Shown here: positions 26,736 to 33,907 of the stretch, piece after piece
Layout: each line of letters opens with the position of its first letter
How positions within the stretch are numbered: the stretch's first letter is position 1
NCBI GenBank assembly: GCA_020057295.1
Contig: JAGVGF010000006.1
Span: forward strand, 62,001-126,000
Origin: an archaeon
GTDB lineage: Archaea > Nanobdellota > Nanobdellia > Woesearchaeales > UBA9642
Reading direction: 5' to 3'
Length of the DNA: 64,000 nt
Notes under the pieces: model-generated
The model's input: only the letters and a program-made list of their open reading frames with translations
Told to the model about the DNA's origin: nothing
The model's database searches: none
Position numbers and translations under genes: made by a program

Positions 26736-27953
26736 TTATTTCTTATAAGCTGCTTCTAGTATTCTGGAATAGTTTCTACTAATAAAATTAGAAAGATGCA
26801 ATAACGCTTCTCCGCCAATACCTGCTGTATTCAATCTTGATGTTCCATTTTCAGTTATCATAAATTGATTTACGAAGTGTCCAGATCCATCAGTTAGCCA
26901 TCTAATTGAATCATCAGTTGTTTTTTTATCTGCTTCCTTTCCACCTAGGAACATCTTTTTTGAACCATCACCATAGGTTTTTATTTCTATTCCAGCATCT
27001 GCAATTCTATTTTTTGGAAGAGATACATCTAAATGTTGTAATCCAATCTGTGGATTAAGGTGTCCGTCAACCCATTTTAGCACAACATCTATTTTTTCTC
27101 CATAAACACCTATTGCAAGATATTTTGCAGTTATTGATTTGCCATCAGTACTAATTCTTGCACGAATACGGCTCTGATCTGAACCAGATTTTAATTTTAC
27201 AATAGTTTCTCTACGACCATAAGTATCGTTATCAATATATGCTTCAGAATCTAAGATTTTTTCTAATGCATCTAAATTTAATTCTGATGAAGGATAATAA
27301 GCTCCAACATATCCTGTGAAAAAATGGAATAAAGGATACTCTCTTAAAATTGCAGCCTTTGAAGATGCATCTATTAAAGCATAAGCAAACACAGGATCTC
27401 CTACGGATAGATTTAATGGAATAGTATTTCCAATTGCGGCAGATTGTGTATGATTTTTGACAAGATGTGCAGCTTCTATATATTTTTCTTTAAATGTTTC
27501 TGTTACATCTACTTTAGCAATACTGTGTTTTAGTTGTTCAAAAAATTCTTGTGGAAGAAATCTTAACGGATAGCTTAAGCCGTATGCTTCTATAGCTGCT
27601 CTCTCAACAAGAAATTGTGATATATCTGGATGTAAGCTATCTAAATGTTGTTCAAATTTTCTAAGATTACCCATTCCTTCAAGTACAATGTCAGCTCTAG
27701 GGAAACTAAACTGTGATTCTGCTATATGATATATTTCTGCAAATGTTATAAGCTTTTTTCTTAATACATCCACACTTCCATTCATTATTTTAGCAGCATT
27801 TCCATTCATAGAACCAGATTCTAGCATATGGTCTATTCCTTTAAAACGTGTATCTTTATAGAAATCTACGGATTTTTTTAATATAGCACCAGCTACTTGT
27901 GTATCTCTTTGAAACTGTTCAAGATTCTTTAATAGTGTACTATTGTCGACCAT
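26736..27953 (-). CDS. Hypothetical 405-residue cytosolic protein
   Basis: I do not recognise this protein. It has no signal peptide or membrane helix. The N-terminal half is helical (DVLRKKLITFAEIYHIAE, DISQFLVERAAIEAYGLS), the C-terminal half is beta-rich with many charged residues (DTYGRRETIVKLKSGSDQ). No metal or nucleotide motif stands out. ATG 27953 is preceded by GGGG 5-9 nt upstream. It is convergent with the hpt gene (19 nt apart) and has normal codon use for the window. Confidence 0.55.
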   Translation of the reverse strand: MVDNSTLLKNLEQFQRDTQVAGAILKKSVDFYKDTRFKGIDHMLESGSMNGNAAKIMNGSVDVLRKKLITFAEIYHIAESQFSFPRADIVLEGMGNLRKFEQHLDSLHPDISQFLVERAAIEAYGLSYPLRFLPQEFFEQLKHSIAKVDVTETFKEKYIEAAHLVKNHTQSAAIGNTIPLNLSVGDPVFAYALIDASSKAAILREYPLFHFFTGYVGAYYPSSELNLDALEKILDSEAYIDNDTYGRRETIVKLKSGSDQSRIRARISTDGKSITAKYLAIGVYGEKIDVVLKWVDGHLNPQIGLQHLDVSLPKNRIADAGIEIKTYGDGSKKMFLGGKEADKKTTDDSIRWLTDGSGHFVNQFMITENGTSRLNTAGIGGEALLHLSNFISRNYSRILEAAYKK

Positions 27954-28029
27954 AAAAACCCCTAAATATGTTATTACTAGAGAGTGACATCTATTTATAA
28001 ATTTATCGTTATATTCAATAATTTATAGA

Positions 28030-28398
28030 CTACAAACCTTCACGAAGAACTTCAAAATCAGAATAATCTTGCAACAATTCATCTCCTTTTTTTATATCTG
28101 TTTTGGCAAATATTTTTCCAAAAGATTTTGCATAAATATTAGGATTCTTAGAATGATTACAGAATCTAATATCGTCATGCGATAAATGCCACATATTCTT
28201 GTTTTTATCTAAATAACCATAGTGTTTAAAGAATTCTTTATACTTATCCGTAAGAATGTCAAATTCTTTTACAGAAAGCCATACATCAAGATCATGATTA
28301 GGAGTATAAACCAATTCTCCCTTAGAAATATCTTCATTAGCAAATACACCAGCGCCATGAATCCTACTCTTTCCAACCTTAATCTCTACGTGAAACAT
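28030..28398 (-). CDS. Short SET-domain protein
   Basis: 122 residues comprising almost only a SET core: GKSRIHGAGVFANEDISKGELV at the start (SET-N), FCNHSKNPN near residue 80 (the NHS-x-xPN pseudoknot/active-site motif), and KKGDELLQDY at the end with the catalytic Tyr. SET proteins methylate lysine; targets in archaea include chromatin proteins. There is no post-SET cysteine cluster, unlike the second copy at 58682-59191. It is followed after 6 nt by the small gene 28405-28707 upstream on the same strand, suggesting an operon. Confidence 0.8.
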   Translation of the reverse strand: MFHVEIKVGKSRIHGAGVFANEDISKGELVYTPNHDLDVWLSVKEFDILTDKYKEFFKHYGYLDKNKNMWHLSHDDIRFCNHSKNPNIYAKSFGKIFAKTDIKKGDELLQDYSDFEVLREGL

Positions 28399-28404
28399 AA
28401 ATAT

Positions 28405-28707
28405 CTAAGAAAGATACGCGATTAATCCATTCAAGCGTTTCTCAGGAGTTGGAAAATATTTATCAGTTTTTAATCTAGGATATTTCGTTTTTAGACCTAC
28501 ATATATTTCTCTTATTTTTTCTAAATTAGTTTTACACTCACCATAATCTTCACTAGTTATACAACTTAAACAAAGTCCCCACAGATTTTGTATTTCTCTA
28601 TCTTCACTTTTAAAATCTATTTCTAACATTTTTAGATGACGACTAACAATGTTATACTCTCCTAAAAATCCGTTCAAAAGTTCTCTAGCTTCCCTCTTAT
28701 CAACCAT
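28405..28707 (-). CDS. Small helical protein, unknown
   Basis: 100 residues, probably all-helical, with MVDKREARELLNGFLGEYN at the start and one CLSC near residue 47. No family is recognised. AGGTGA precedes the ATG by 5 nt. It is the upstream partner of the SET-domain gene (6-nt spacing), so the pair is likely translated together; a role as substrate or adaptor of the SET protein is only a guess. Confidence 0.55.
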   Translation of the reverse strand: MVDKREARELLNGFLGEYNIVSRHLKMLEIDFKSEDREIQNLWGLCLSCITSEDYGECKTNLEKIREIYVGLKTKYPRLKTDKYFPTPEKRLNGLIAYLS

Positions 28708-28827
28708 AAACTATCACCTAAATGTTTAATGGCAAATATACTTTAAAAATGTTTCCAAGATAATTTGTTAAAAAAAGTTAATGCTCCAGCAGATTAATGG
28801 TTATCTTTATTTTTCTTTAGAAAAAAC

Positions 28828-29544
28828 TTATTTTTTGGCAATGTTCCACAGCAATTCAAAATATGTTTTGAATGAATTGGACACAGATTTGCTCGTTATT
28901 AACGTAGCCATTGGCGTCTCTCCCCAACTTAATATGGCAACTTTTTTGCCATAAATAATCATTGTTATCGGTATTGAATACGAATCAGGCAAATATTTGA
29001 TTTCGGCATATGCTACTTTCCTTAAATCATCTTTTTGTTTTGTTGATTCAGTCGGTATTACCTTTGATTTAATATCCAATTCCTTTTTTCTGTTCTGAAA
29101 AGCAATAAAATCGTGTTTCATTATTTCCATAAATTTTCCCGAAGAGCCATATGCTATGTATTCTTTATACAGCAAAATATCATTAAGTATGGATTTTATT
29201 CCTTTTTTTCCAACATATGTTTGGGATTCTTCTACTTGTTTGGTAGAATTGTATAATCCAGAAAGTTCCGGCAATATCTCATTTGCGGCTTCTTCTTTTT
29301 CCTTTATCTGATTAAGGAATATTTTTGGGTCTGTCGCTCTGAATATTTTTCTATTTGCAGATATAGCATAACTTATCACGCCTTTTTCAATCAATCTTTC
29401 TGTCGCGTCATATGTCGCAGGTCTGTTTATTTGCGCCTTCTTGCTTAATTTACCAACTTGTGCATCTCCTATTTCTAATAACGAGACATATATTCTCGCC
29501 TCGTTTTTTGTGAGTCCTAATTTTTCTAGTTTTTCGCTTATCAT
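28828..29544 (-). CDS. TrmB-family HTH transcriptional regulator (copy 1)
   Basis: 238 residues. The N-terminal winged helix (LEKLGLTKNEARIYVSLL ... INRPATYDATERLIEKGVI) is of TrmB type, followed by a coiled-coil segment and a C-terminal domain starting YVGKKGIKSILNDIL. It lacks the long sugar-binding domain of classical TrmB. Paralogues are at 38510-39241 and 60521-61255. A perfect inverted repeat (29554-29568) sits between its likely TATA box and ATG, suggesting autorepression. Confidence 0.85.
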   Translation of the reverse strand: MISEKLEKLGLTKNEARIYVSLLEIGDAQVGKLSKKAQINRPATYDATERLIEKGVISYAISANRKIFRATDPKIFLNQIKEKEEAANEILPELSGLYNSTKQVEESQTYVGKKGIKSILNDILLYKEYIAYGSSGKFMEIMKHDFIAFQNRKKELDIKSKVIPTESTKQKDDLRKVAYAEIKYLPDSYSIPITMIIYGKKVAILSWGETPMATLITSKSVSNSFKTYFELLWNIAKK

Positions 29545-29553
29545 TGTCGTAAA

Positions 29554-29568
29554 TATGTTTACAACATA
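29554..29568. promoter_or_regulatory. Palindrome in the TrmB copy 1 promoter
   Basis: TATGTT-TAC-AACATA is a perfect 6-bp inverted repeat 10 nt from the regulator's ATG, in the divergent region shared with the gene at 29628. Its position would overlap the transcription start of the regulator, as expected of an autoregulatory operator. Binding is inferred. Confidence 0.4.
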
Positions 29569-29627
29569 AATTAATATATAAGTTTAACGTTACTACTATT
29601 AAATAATTAATAAAAGAGGTAAACAAA

Positions 29628-30047
29628 ATGAAAACACAAAAAATAAACTCAGCATTCAAAATCGGAGCAATATTAATAGGACTAACAGGAACATATATTG
29701 CAGGATACTTTAACGGACAAAACAATACTGAAGAATACTATGCAAAGAAACCCGTTCCAGAGTATCATATAGAAATTAACAGACAAAAAAACCACATAAT
29801 GAGCATAGACCTGCAAACTTCAATGAATGGATTGGAACCAAACCGTATAAGAATAAATCCAGACGGAACAATCGAAGACATAACTAAAAATAATCAAAAC
29901 AGATTACAAATTACTCCGTTTGCAGATTATCAACACAAAGAACTAGGTCTGCAAGGAACATACAACTCACAGATTAATTTACAAATAAAAGAATCCAGAC
30001 TGCTAGAACACAACAGCATAGACGCAAAAGTTTGCCAATATAATTAG
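29628..30047 (+). CDS. Single-anchor exported protein, unknown
   Basis: 139 residues: basic MKTQKINSAFK, one membrane helix at about 12-28 (IGAILIGLTGTYIAGYF), then an Asn/Gln-rich polar domain with beta character and a single Cys near the end. The family is not recognised. GAGGT lies 9 nt before the ATG. It is divergent from TrmB copy 1 across 83 bp containing the palindrome, so it may be that regulator's target. Confidence 0.55.
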   Translation: MKTQKINSAFKIGAILIGLTGTYIAGYFNGQNNTEEYYAKKPVPEYHIEINRQKNHIMSIDLQTSMNGLEPNRIRINPDGTIEDITKNNQNRLQITPFADYQHKELGLQGTYNSQINLQIKESRLLEHNSIDAKVCQYN

Positions 30048-30084
30048 GGAACATTGTCCCATGCAAATGTCCTGAGAGGACGAA

Positions 30085-30159
30085 TGCTCCCGCCGGGATT
30101 TGAACCCGGGTTTCTACCGTGAGAGGGTAGAGTGATTGACCGGTCTACACTACAGGAGC
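30085..30159 (-). tRNA. tRNA-Glu(CTC)
   Basis: A 75-nt cloverleaf on the minus strand: acceptor GCTCCTG/CGGGAGC, anticodon stem CTACC/GGTAG with loop CTCTCAC giving anticodon CTC, T-arm CCGGG/CCCGG, discriminator A. CCA is not encoded. A TTTATAAAAC element upstream (30179-30188) could be its promoter. Confidence 0.93.
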
Positions 30160-30190
30160 ACATTCTTAGAACTGAAAGTTGTTTTATAAA

Positions 30191-30210
30191 TATTTCGTCG
30201 GTACGAAATA
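30191..30210. promoter_or_regulatory. Perfect 8-bp inverted repeat upstream of tRNA-Glu/nitroreductase
   Basis: TATTTCGT-CGGT-ACGAAATA is an uninterrupted 8-bp palindrome with a 4-nt centre in the 188-bp gap between tRNA-Glu and the nitroreductase gene. It lies next to the tRNA promoter. A regulator-binding site or a small hairpin are the options. Confidence 0.35.
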
Positions 30211-30257
30211 GTTTCGAACGAATTGAGAAAAGATAATTATTTATACGTTATTCAGTC

Positions 30258-30283
30258 GTGAAATTATAATAAATAAATTTCAC
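30258..30283. promoter_or_regulatory. Perfect 8-bp inverted repeat upstream of nitroreductase
   Basis: GTGAAATT and AATTTCAC flank 10 A/T-only bases (ATAATAAATA) that could themselves be a TATA box. The repeat is 65 bp before the nitroreductase ATG. An operator enclosing a promoter element is inferred. Confidence 0.35.
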
Positions 30284-30347
30284 TACCGTCGATAAAAATT
30301 CATAAGTCTTATAAAGAAGTGTGGCTTTCCAAGCACAGGTGATATGA

Positions 30348-30947
30348 ATGGAATTTAAGGAAATTGTACAGAAGAGATATGCTACTAAAACGTTTGATGA
30401 AAAACAAATCCCACAAAATAAAGTTGACGAATTATTAGAGTTAATAAGACTTAGTGCTTCCTCAGCAAATATTCAACCATGGAAAATAAAAATAATAAAA
30501 GATCATAAAATAAAGGAACAACTTGCACCAATATCATGGAATCAACCTCAAATAACAACATGTTCTCACCTTTTAGTATTCTGCGCAGATAAAGATGTAC
30601 AAACCAGAGTAAAAACTATTGAAAAGAATCTGATAAAGAACGGCGCAACAAATGAAAGTTTGAAAGGATATATGGAAATGATAAACGGAATAGCAACAAG
30701 AATGAATGATGAACAAAGTTTAGCATGGGCTCAAAGACAAACATACTTAGCAGTAGGAAACGCAATCAACGGAGCAAAGAGTTTAGGATTTGATTCATGT
30801 CCTATGGAAGGATTTAATGCAACAGAATATTCTAAAATATTAAAGTTGCCTGAGAATCTAGTGCCAACATGTTTAGTGCCTATAGGATATGCAACAGACA
30901 CACCAAAGCCAAAAACAAGACTACCAAAAGAAGAATTATTTTTCTAA
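30348..30947 (+). CDS. Nitroreductase-family FMN oxidoreductase
   Basis: 199 residues. The FMN-binding start KEIVQKRYATKTFDEKQIP, SASSANIQPWKIKII, and the C-terminal SLGFDSCPMEGF ... LVPIGYATDTP ... KTRLPKEELF are typical of NfsB-like NAD(P)H-dependent flavoproteins. They reduce quinones, nitro compounds or other electron acceptors; the physiological substrate is not evident. AGGTGA precedes ATG 30348 by 5 nt. Confidence 0.88.
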   Translation: MEFKEIVQKRYATKTFDEKQIPQNKVDELLELIRLSASSANIQPWKIKIIKDHKIKEQLAPISWNQPQITTCSHLLVFCADKDVQTRVKTIEKNLIKNGATNESLKGYMEMINGIATRMNDEQSLAWAQRQTYLAVGNAINGAKSLGFDSCPMEGFNATEYSKILKLPENLVPTCLVPIGYATDTPKPKTRLPKEELFF

Positions 30948-30999
30948 ATTTTTTTATAACTCTAAAAATGTAGAACACATACCGACTGTAAGAATATAT

Positions 31000-31572
31000 T
31001 TATCCGAATTTTGACAAAATCTGTCGTCCCATTTTTGCAACATACTCTTTGGTTTCTTTGCTTCCTTTAGAAGTAATGTGAATTAAGTATGTATCTTTGC
31101 AAATCCAAAGATGATAATAATAAACATTCGGCTCATTATTAATATTACCTCCATAATCGTTCACATTATTAACACGAAATCTGCTTTGATCTCCATAATC
31201 ATTCTCACTTATAAGTCCTTCAACACTATACAAGTGTAGGGAATCATATTGATATGTGCCATTCAGGGATTCAAAATTTGTAAATTTCTTCAATTCAACA
31301 ATTACTTGACTATCATTCAAATTATTAATATTATAATTACAGACACTATACTGCATCAGCGGCGAATACTCGCTAGTTTCATATTCCTCTGTTTGACACT
31401 CGGTCCCGTTGATTGTTATCCCGAGTTGTTGAAGATCTTGTTCATTAAACACCAACTCTTGAGTTCCTGATAGTGTACTGTTTGTAATTATTGTCGAATT
31501 AGATGAATTATTCACTATTGAACATCCTGTAACAAATATCAGGAAAATCCCTAAAAGTATAATCCTCTTCAT
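31000..31572 (-). CDS. Lipoprotein-like exported protein, unknown
   Basis: 190 residues with a signal sequence MKRIILLGIFLIFVTGC ending in a lipobox-like TGC, followed by a Ser/Asn/Thr-rich linker and a polar domain with three further Cys (ECQ, VCNY, ICKD) and several Asn-x-Ser/Thr sequons. It is probably lipid-anchored outside the cell. The family is not recognised. A TATA box AAATATATAAAT lies about 28 nt before the ATG. Confidence 0.65.
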   Translation of the reverse strand: MKRIILLGIFLIFVTGCSIVNNSSNSTIITNSTLSGTQELVFNEQDLQQLGITINGTECQTEEYETSEYSPLMQYSVCNYNINNLNDSQVIVELKKFTNFESLNGTYQYDSLHLYSVEGLISENDYGDQSRFRVNNVNDYGGNINNEPNVYYYHLWICKDTYLIHITSKGSKETKEYVAKMGRQILSKFG

Positions 31573-31692
31573 AATACTTTTTCAATTTACGGATTTATAT
31601 ATTTTATTATAAGCGATTTTGTCATCCACAAAACCTTTGACTGTAGAATTAGTAGATGAACCCACGCAGTTCGTGAGTTCGTCACTTTTGAC

Positions 31693-31713
31693 TCGCCTTT
31701 TTGTAAAAGGCGA
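31693..31713 (-). terminator. Hairpin abutting the 3' end of tRNA-Lys
   Basis: TCGCCTTTT-TGT-AAAAGGCGA forms a perfect 9-bp stem starting at the base after the tRNA discriminator (tRNA on the minus strand). There is no T-run behind it. It may act in 3' processing or termination. The next 80 bases contain only the promoter of the lipoprotein gene. Confidence 0.35.
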
Positions 31714-31787
31714 CGGGCCATGGGAGATTTGAACTCCCGACCAACAGATTAAGAGTCTGCTGCGCTACCAGGCTGCGCTAATGGCCC
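31714..31787 (-). tRNA. tRNA-Lys(CTT)
   Basis: 74 nt: acceptor GGGCCAT/ATGGCCC, D-arm TAGCGCAGCCTGGTAGCGC, anticodon stem GCAGA/TCTGT with loop CTCTTAA (anticodon CTT), T-arm GGGAG/CTCCC and discriminator G. No intron; CCA not encoded. Confidence 0.94.
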
Positions 31788-31867
31788 ACATCGACTAGAA
31801 TCTGAATGTGTTTTTTAAAGGTTTTGATTTGAGTAAACTTTATAATAACATATTGCTTTCAATAAAT

Positions 31868-32104
31868 ATGGAAGTCGCAGGTATGGTAATAGGAACGTTT
31901 CTGATTATGGTATTGTTCTTTTTAGCTATAGCTGCCATAGCTATACTTGCGTTAGTATTTTGGATATTAATGCTTGTTGATTCTATAAAGAGAAAATATA
32001 AAGATGATAATGATAAAATAGTGTGGGTTTTGGTAATAGTTCTATTAGGAATTTTAGGAGCAATAGTATATTACTTTGTTATTAAGAGAGATAAAAAGAA
32101 ATAA
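31868..32104 (+). CDS. Two-helix membrane protein of the PLDc_N type
   Basis: 78 residues from ATG 31868: one long hydrophobic helix pair (GMVIGTFLIMVLFFLAIAAI onwards), then FWILMLVDSIKRKYKDDNDKIVWVLVIV and a C-terminal helix ending VIKRDKKK. The W-x-x-M-L-D-x-I-K ... K-x-x-W pattern is that of the small phospholipase D N-terminal membrane domain found alone in many archaea and bacteria; function unknown. TTTATAATAA lies about 26 nt before the ATG, which supports this start over the longer open frame from 31808. Confidence 0.65.
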   Translation: MEVAGMVIGTFLIMVLFFLAIAAIAILALVFWILMLVDSIKRKYKDDNDKIVWVLVIVLLGILGAIVYYFVIKRDKKK

Positions 32105-32160
32105 TTCTATAATTTAATTTAAGTATTTATCTATAAGTAAATAAAGGTATAAATATAATA

Positions 32161-32242
32161 CGCCGCGGCCCAGATTTGAACTGGGAAACCTTTCGGAACT
32201 GGCTCTCAAGGCCAGCGCAGTACCAGATTGTGCCACCGCGGC
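32161..32242 (-). tRNA. tRNA-Ser(TGA)
   Basis: 82-nt class II tRNA: acceptor GCCGCGG/CCGCGGC, anticodon stem CTGGC/GCCAG with loop CTTGAGA (anticodon TGA), long variable arm TTCCGAAAGGTTT, T-arm CCCAG/CTGGG and discriminator G. It shares D-, variable and T-arm sequence with intron-containing tRNA-Ser(CGA) at 25543 but has no intron. The hairpin TGATCG/CGATCA at 32246-32263 separates it from tRNA-Met, probably in one precursor. Confidence 0.93.
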
Positions 32243-32274
32243 ATTTGATCGCTTGGTCGATCATTAAACTTTAC

Positions 32275-32350
32275 TGTGGGTGGCGAGATTTGAACTCGCG
32301 ACTTCGAGCTTATGAGACTCGCACTCTAAACCAAGCTGAGTTACACCCAC
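32275..32350 (-). tRNA. tRNA with CAT anticodon (Met elongator, or Ile2)
   Basis: 76 nt: acceptor GTGGGTG/CACCCAC, anticodon stem CGAGT/GCTCG with loop CTCATAA, T-arm GCGAG/CTCGC, discriminator A. The CAT anticodon fits elongator Met; an agmatidine-modified tRNA-Ile2 cannot be excluded. An initiator is unlikely, as there is no GGG/CCC run in the anticodon stem. It lies 32 nt upstream of tRNA-Ser(TGA) on the same strand. Confidence 0.88.
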
Positions 32351-32413
32351 ACGGATATAAATTTATCTATGAATTAAGAACAAATGATTATTTATAAAGG
32401 TTATTTATAGAAT

Positions 32414-32809
32414 CTACATGCTTCTTAATTTTTTAGCTAAGTCTTCTAATACTTTCGGGTCAGCTTTTTTTGCTAGACAAGGATCTAAATCATTAACGTT
32501 ATTCACAGGAACAAGATGTAAATGCACATGGTCAACAGAAATTCCTTCAATAGCCAAACCTATCTTTTTAGCTTGAGTTACTTCTTTTAATTTAACAGAC
32601 AATTTTTTTGCAGTCTTAAATAATTCAGAGTAGAGTGGGTCATCAACGTCAAAAATATATTCTTGATGTTCTTTAGGAAGCAATAATGTGTGACCAGGAT
32701 GCATCGGATTAATGTCTAGAAATGCATATGTTTTTTCATCTTCATATATCTTATAACTAGGAATTTCTCCCTTGATGATTTTACAGAATATACAATCATC
32801 TTTTTTCAT
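32414..32809 (-). CDS. HIT-family nucleotide hydrolase (canonical)
   Basis: 131 residues: CIFCKIIKGEIPSYKIYEDE, DINPMHPGHTLLLPKEH and the complete triad motif VDHVHLHLVP (H-V-H-L-H), as in HINT-type phosphoramidase/nucleotidyl hydrolases. It is the intact counterpart of the two degenerate HIT proteins at 11604-12883. AGGTGA precedes the ATG. The HAD gene lies upstream on the same strand after 29 nt, suggesting an operon of small phosphate-chemistry enzymes. Confidence 0.92.
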   Translation of the reverse strand: MKKDDCIFCKIIKGEIPSYKIYEDEKTYAFLDINPMHPGHTLLLPKEHQEYIFDVDDPLYSELFKTAKKLSVKLKEVTQAKKIGLAIEGISVDHVHLHLVPVNNVNDLDPCLAKKADPKVLEDLAKKLRSM

Positions 32810-32838
32810 TAAATCACCTAAATATTTGACGTAATTAA

Positions 32839-33474
32839 TTATTCTAAATATTTCTGTAAATCTGTTAATTCTAAAACCTTAGGATCATATTCTCTACGAT
32901 TTCTTCTATCGATAAGTATGCCTTTGATACCTATAGCTTTAGCTGTTTCCATGTCTGAATCTATACTATCACCGATCATTACAACATCTTCAGGCATTAA
33001 ATTATATGTGTCAATAATATTATTATAGAATTCTTTTTCATTTTTTAAAGTTCCAGTATCACAAGATAATATTATTAGATCAAAATATTCTTTAAACTTA
33101 TACCGTTCGATTACTTCTTTACTAAAGCAATCAATATTAGCCACGAGTATTAATTTATATTTACCTTTTAACTCTTCCAATGAAGATAAAGTGTCAGGAT
33201 AAAGTTTAGTTAATAATTTATTTTTATTCCATAAGCCAACTAATTTATCTATCAAATAGTCTTTAGGAACAAGATGAAATTCTTCACATACTTTAGCAAA
33301 TGCATCTTTCAATGATGCATGTGTCTGTGTCATGAAAACTTTTTCAAAACGCATTACAAAATCACTAAATGGCGCATCGATTCGTAGAATATATTTAACC
33401 TGTTTTAATGGACTTGGAAATACTCCATTTTCTACTAATGTACCTTGTAAATCAAATATTAATGCTTTAACCAT
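32839..33474 (-). CDS. HAD-superfamily hydrolase with variant motif I
   Basis: 211 residues with a C1-type cap. Motif I reads FDLQGTLVE: the nucleophile Asp8 is kept, but the +2 acid/base Asp is Gln. Motif II ILVANID, a Lys near KNEKEF and motif IV MIGDSIDSDMETAKAIG complete the fold. Canonical phosphatases need DxD, whereas phosphonatase-like members tolerate another residue there, so the reaction may differ or be slow. It is adjacent to the canonical HIT gene. Confidence 0.8.
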   Translation of the reverse strand: MVKALIFDLQGTLVENGVFPSPLKQVKYILRIDAPFSDFVMRFEKVFMTQTHASLKDAFAKVCEEFHLVPKDYLIDKLVGLWNKNKLLTKLYPDTLSSLEELKGKYKLILVANIDCFSKEVIERYKFKEYFDLIILSCDTGTLKNEKEFYNNIIDTYNLMPEDVVMIGDSIDSDMETAKAIGIKGILIDRRNRREYDPKVLELTDLQKYLE

Positions 33475-33510
33475 AAATAGCCCCCATTATTACGAATAAT
33501 TAGAGTGAGG

Positions 33511-33906
33511 TCAGGTTTTTAAAGTTTGCTCTTTATCCTCTTGATTCTTAAAGAACAACCATCCATTTTTAGCCTTAAGAAATTTTAATAAAGTATATCT
33601 GCCTTTTAGTTTCTTACCATGTAGGACAAATACGAATTTATTATCATGAACACTTTCCATCTCGTAAAAGCCATTATCCCATATTTTTACTGAACCTTTA
33701 CCATAGCCTTCCTTTATTTCTCCATGAAATGTTGCATAAGAAAGCGCATGATCATCTACTAATATTGCAAGTCTTTTTACACCTTCTTCAACTGATGGCT
33801 CTTTTGGAACGGCCCAAGATTTTAGAACACCATCTAATTCAAGACGAAAATCCCAATGTAAACGTGTAGCATGATGTTCTTGAACTACAAATATTAGTTT
33901 TTTCAT
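33511..33906 (-). CDS. Stand-alone LigD-type 3'-phosphoesterase domain protein
   Basis: 131 residues matching the PE domain of bacterial ligase D: FVVQEHHATRLHWDFRLELDGVLKSWAVPKEPS at the start (the His, Asp and Arg of the active site), then FHGEIKEGYGKGSVKIWD. PE domains trim 3'-phosphate and ribonucleotide ends before end joining. No Ku, polymerase or ligase domain is fused or adjacent, the usual arrangement in archaea that have the free domain. ATG 33906 follows the Cax stop at 33908 in the same transcript. Confidence 0.88.
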   Translation of the reverse strand: MKKLIFVVQEHHATRLHWDFRLELDGVLKSWAVPKEPSVEEGVKRLAILVDDHALSYATFHGEIKEGYGKGSVKIWDNGFYEMESVHDNKFVFVLHGKKLKGRYTLLKFLKAKNGWLFFKNQEDKEQTLKT

Positions 33907-33907
33907 T

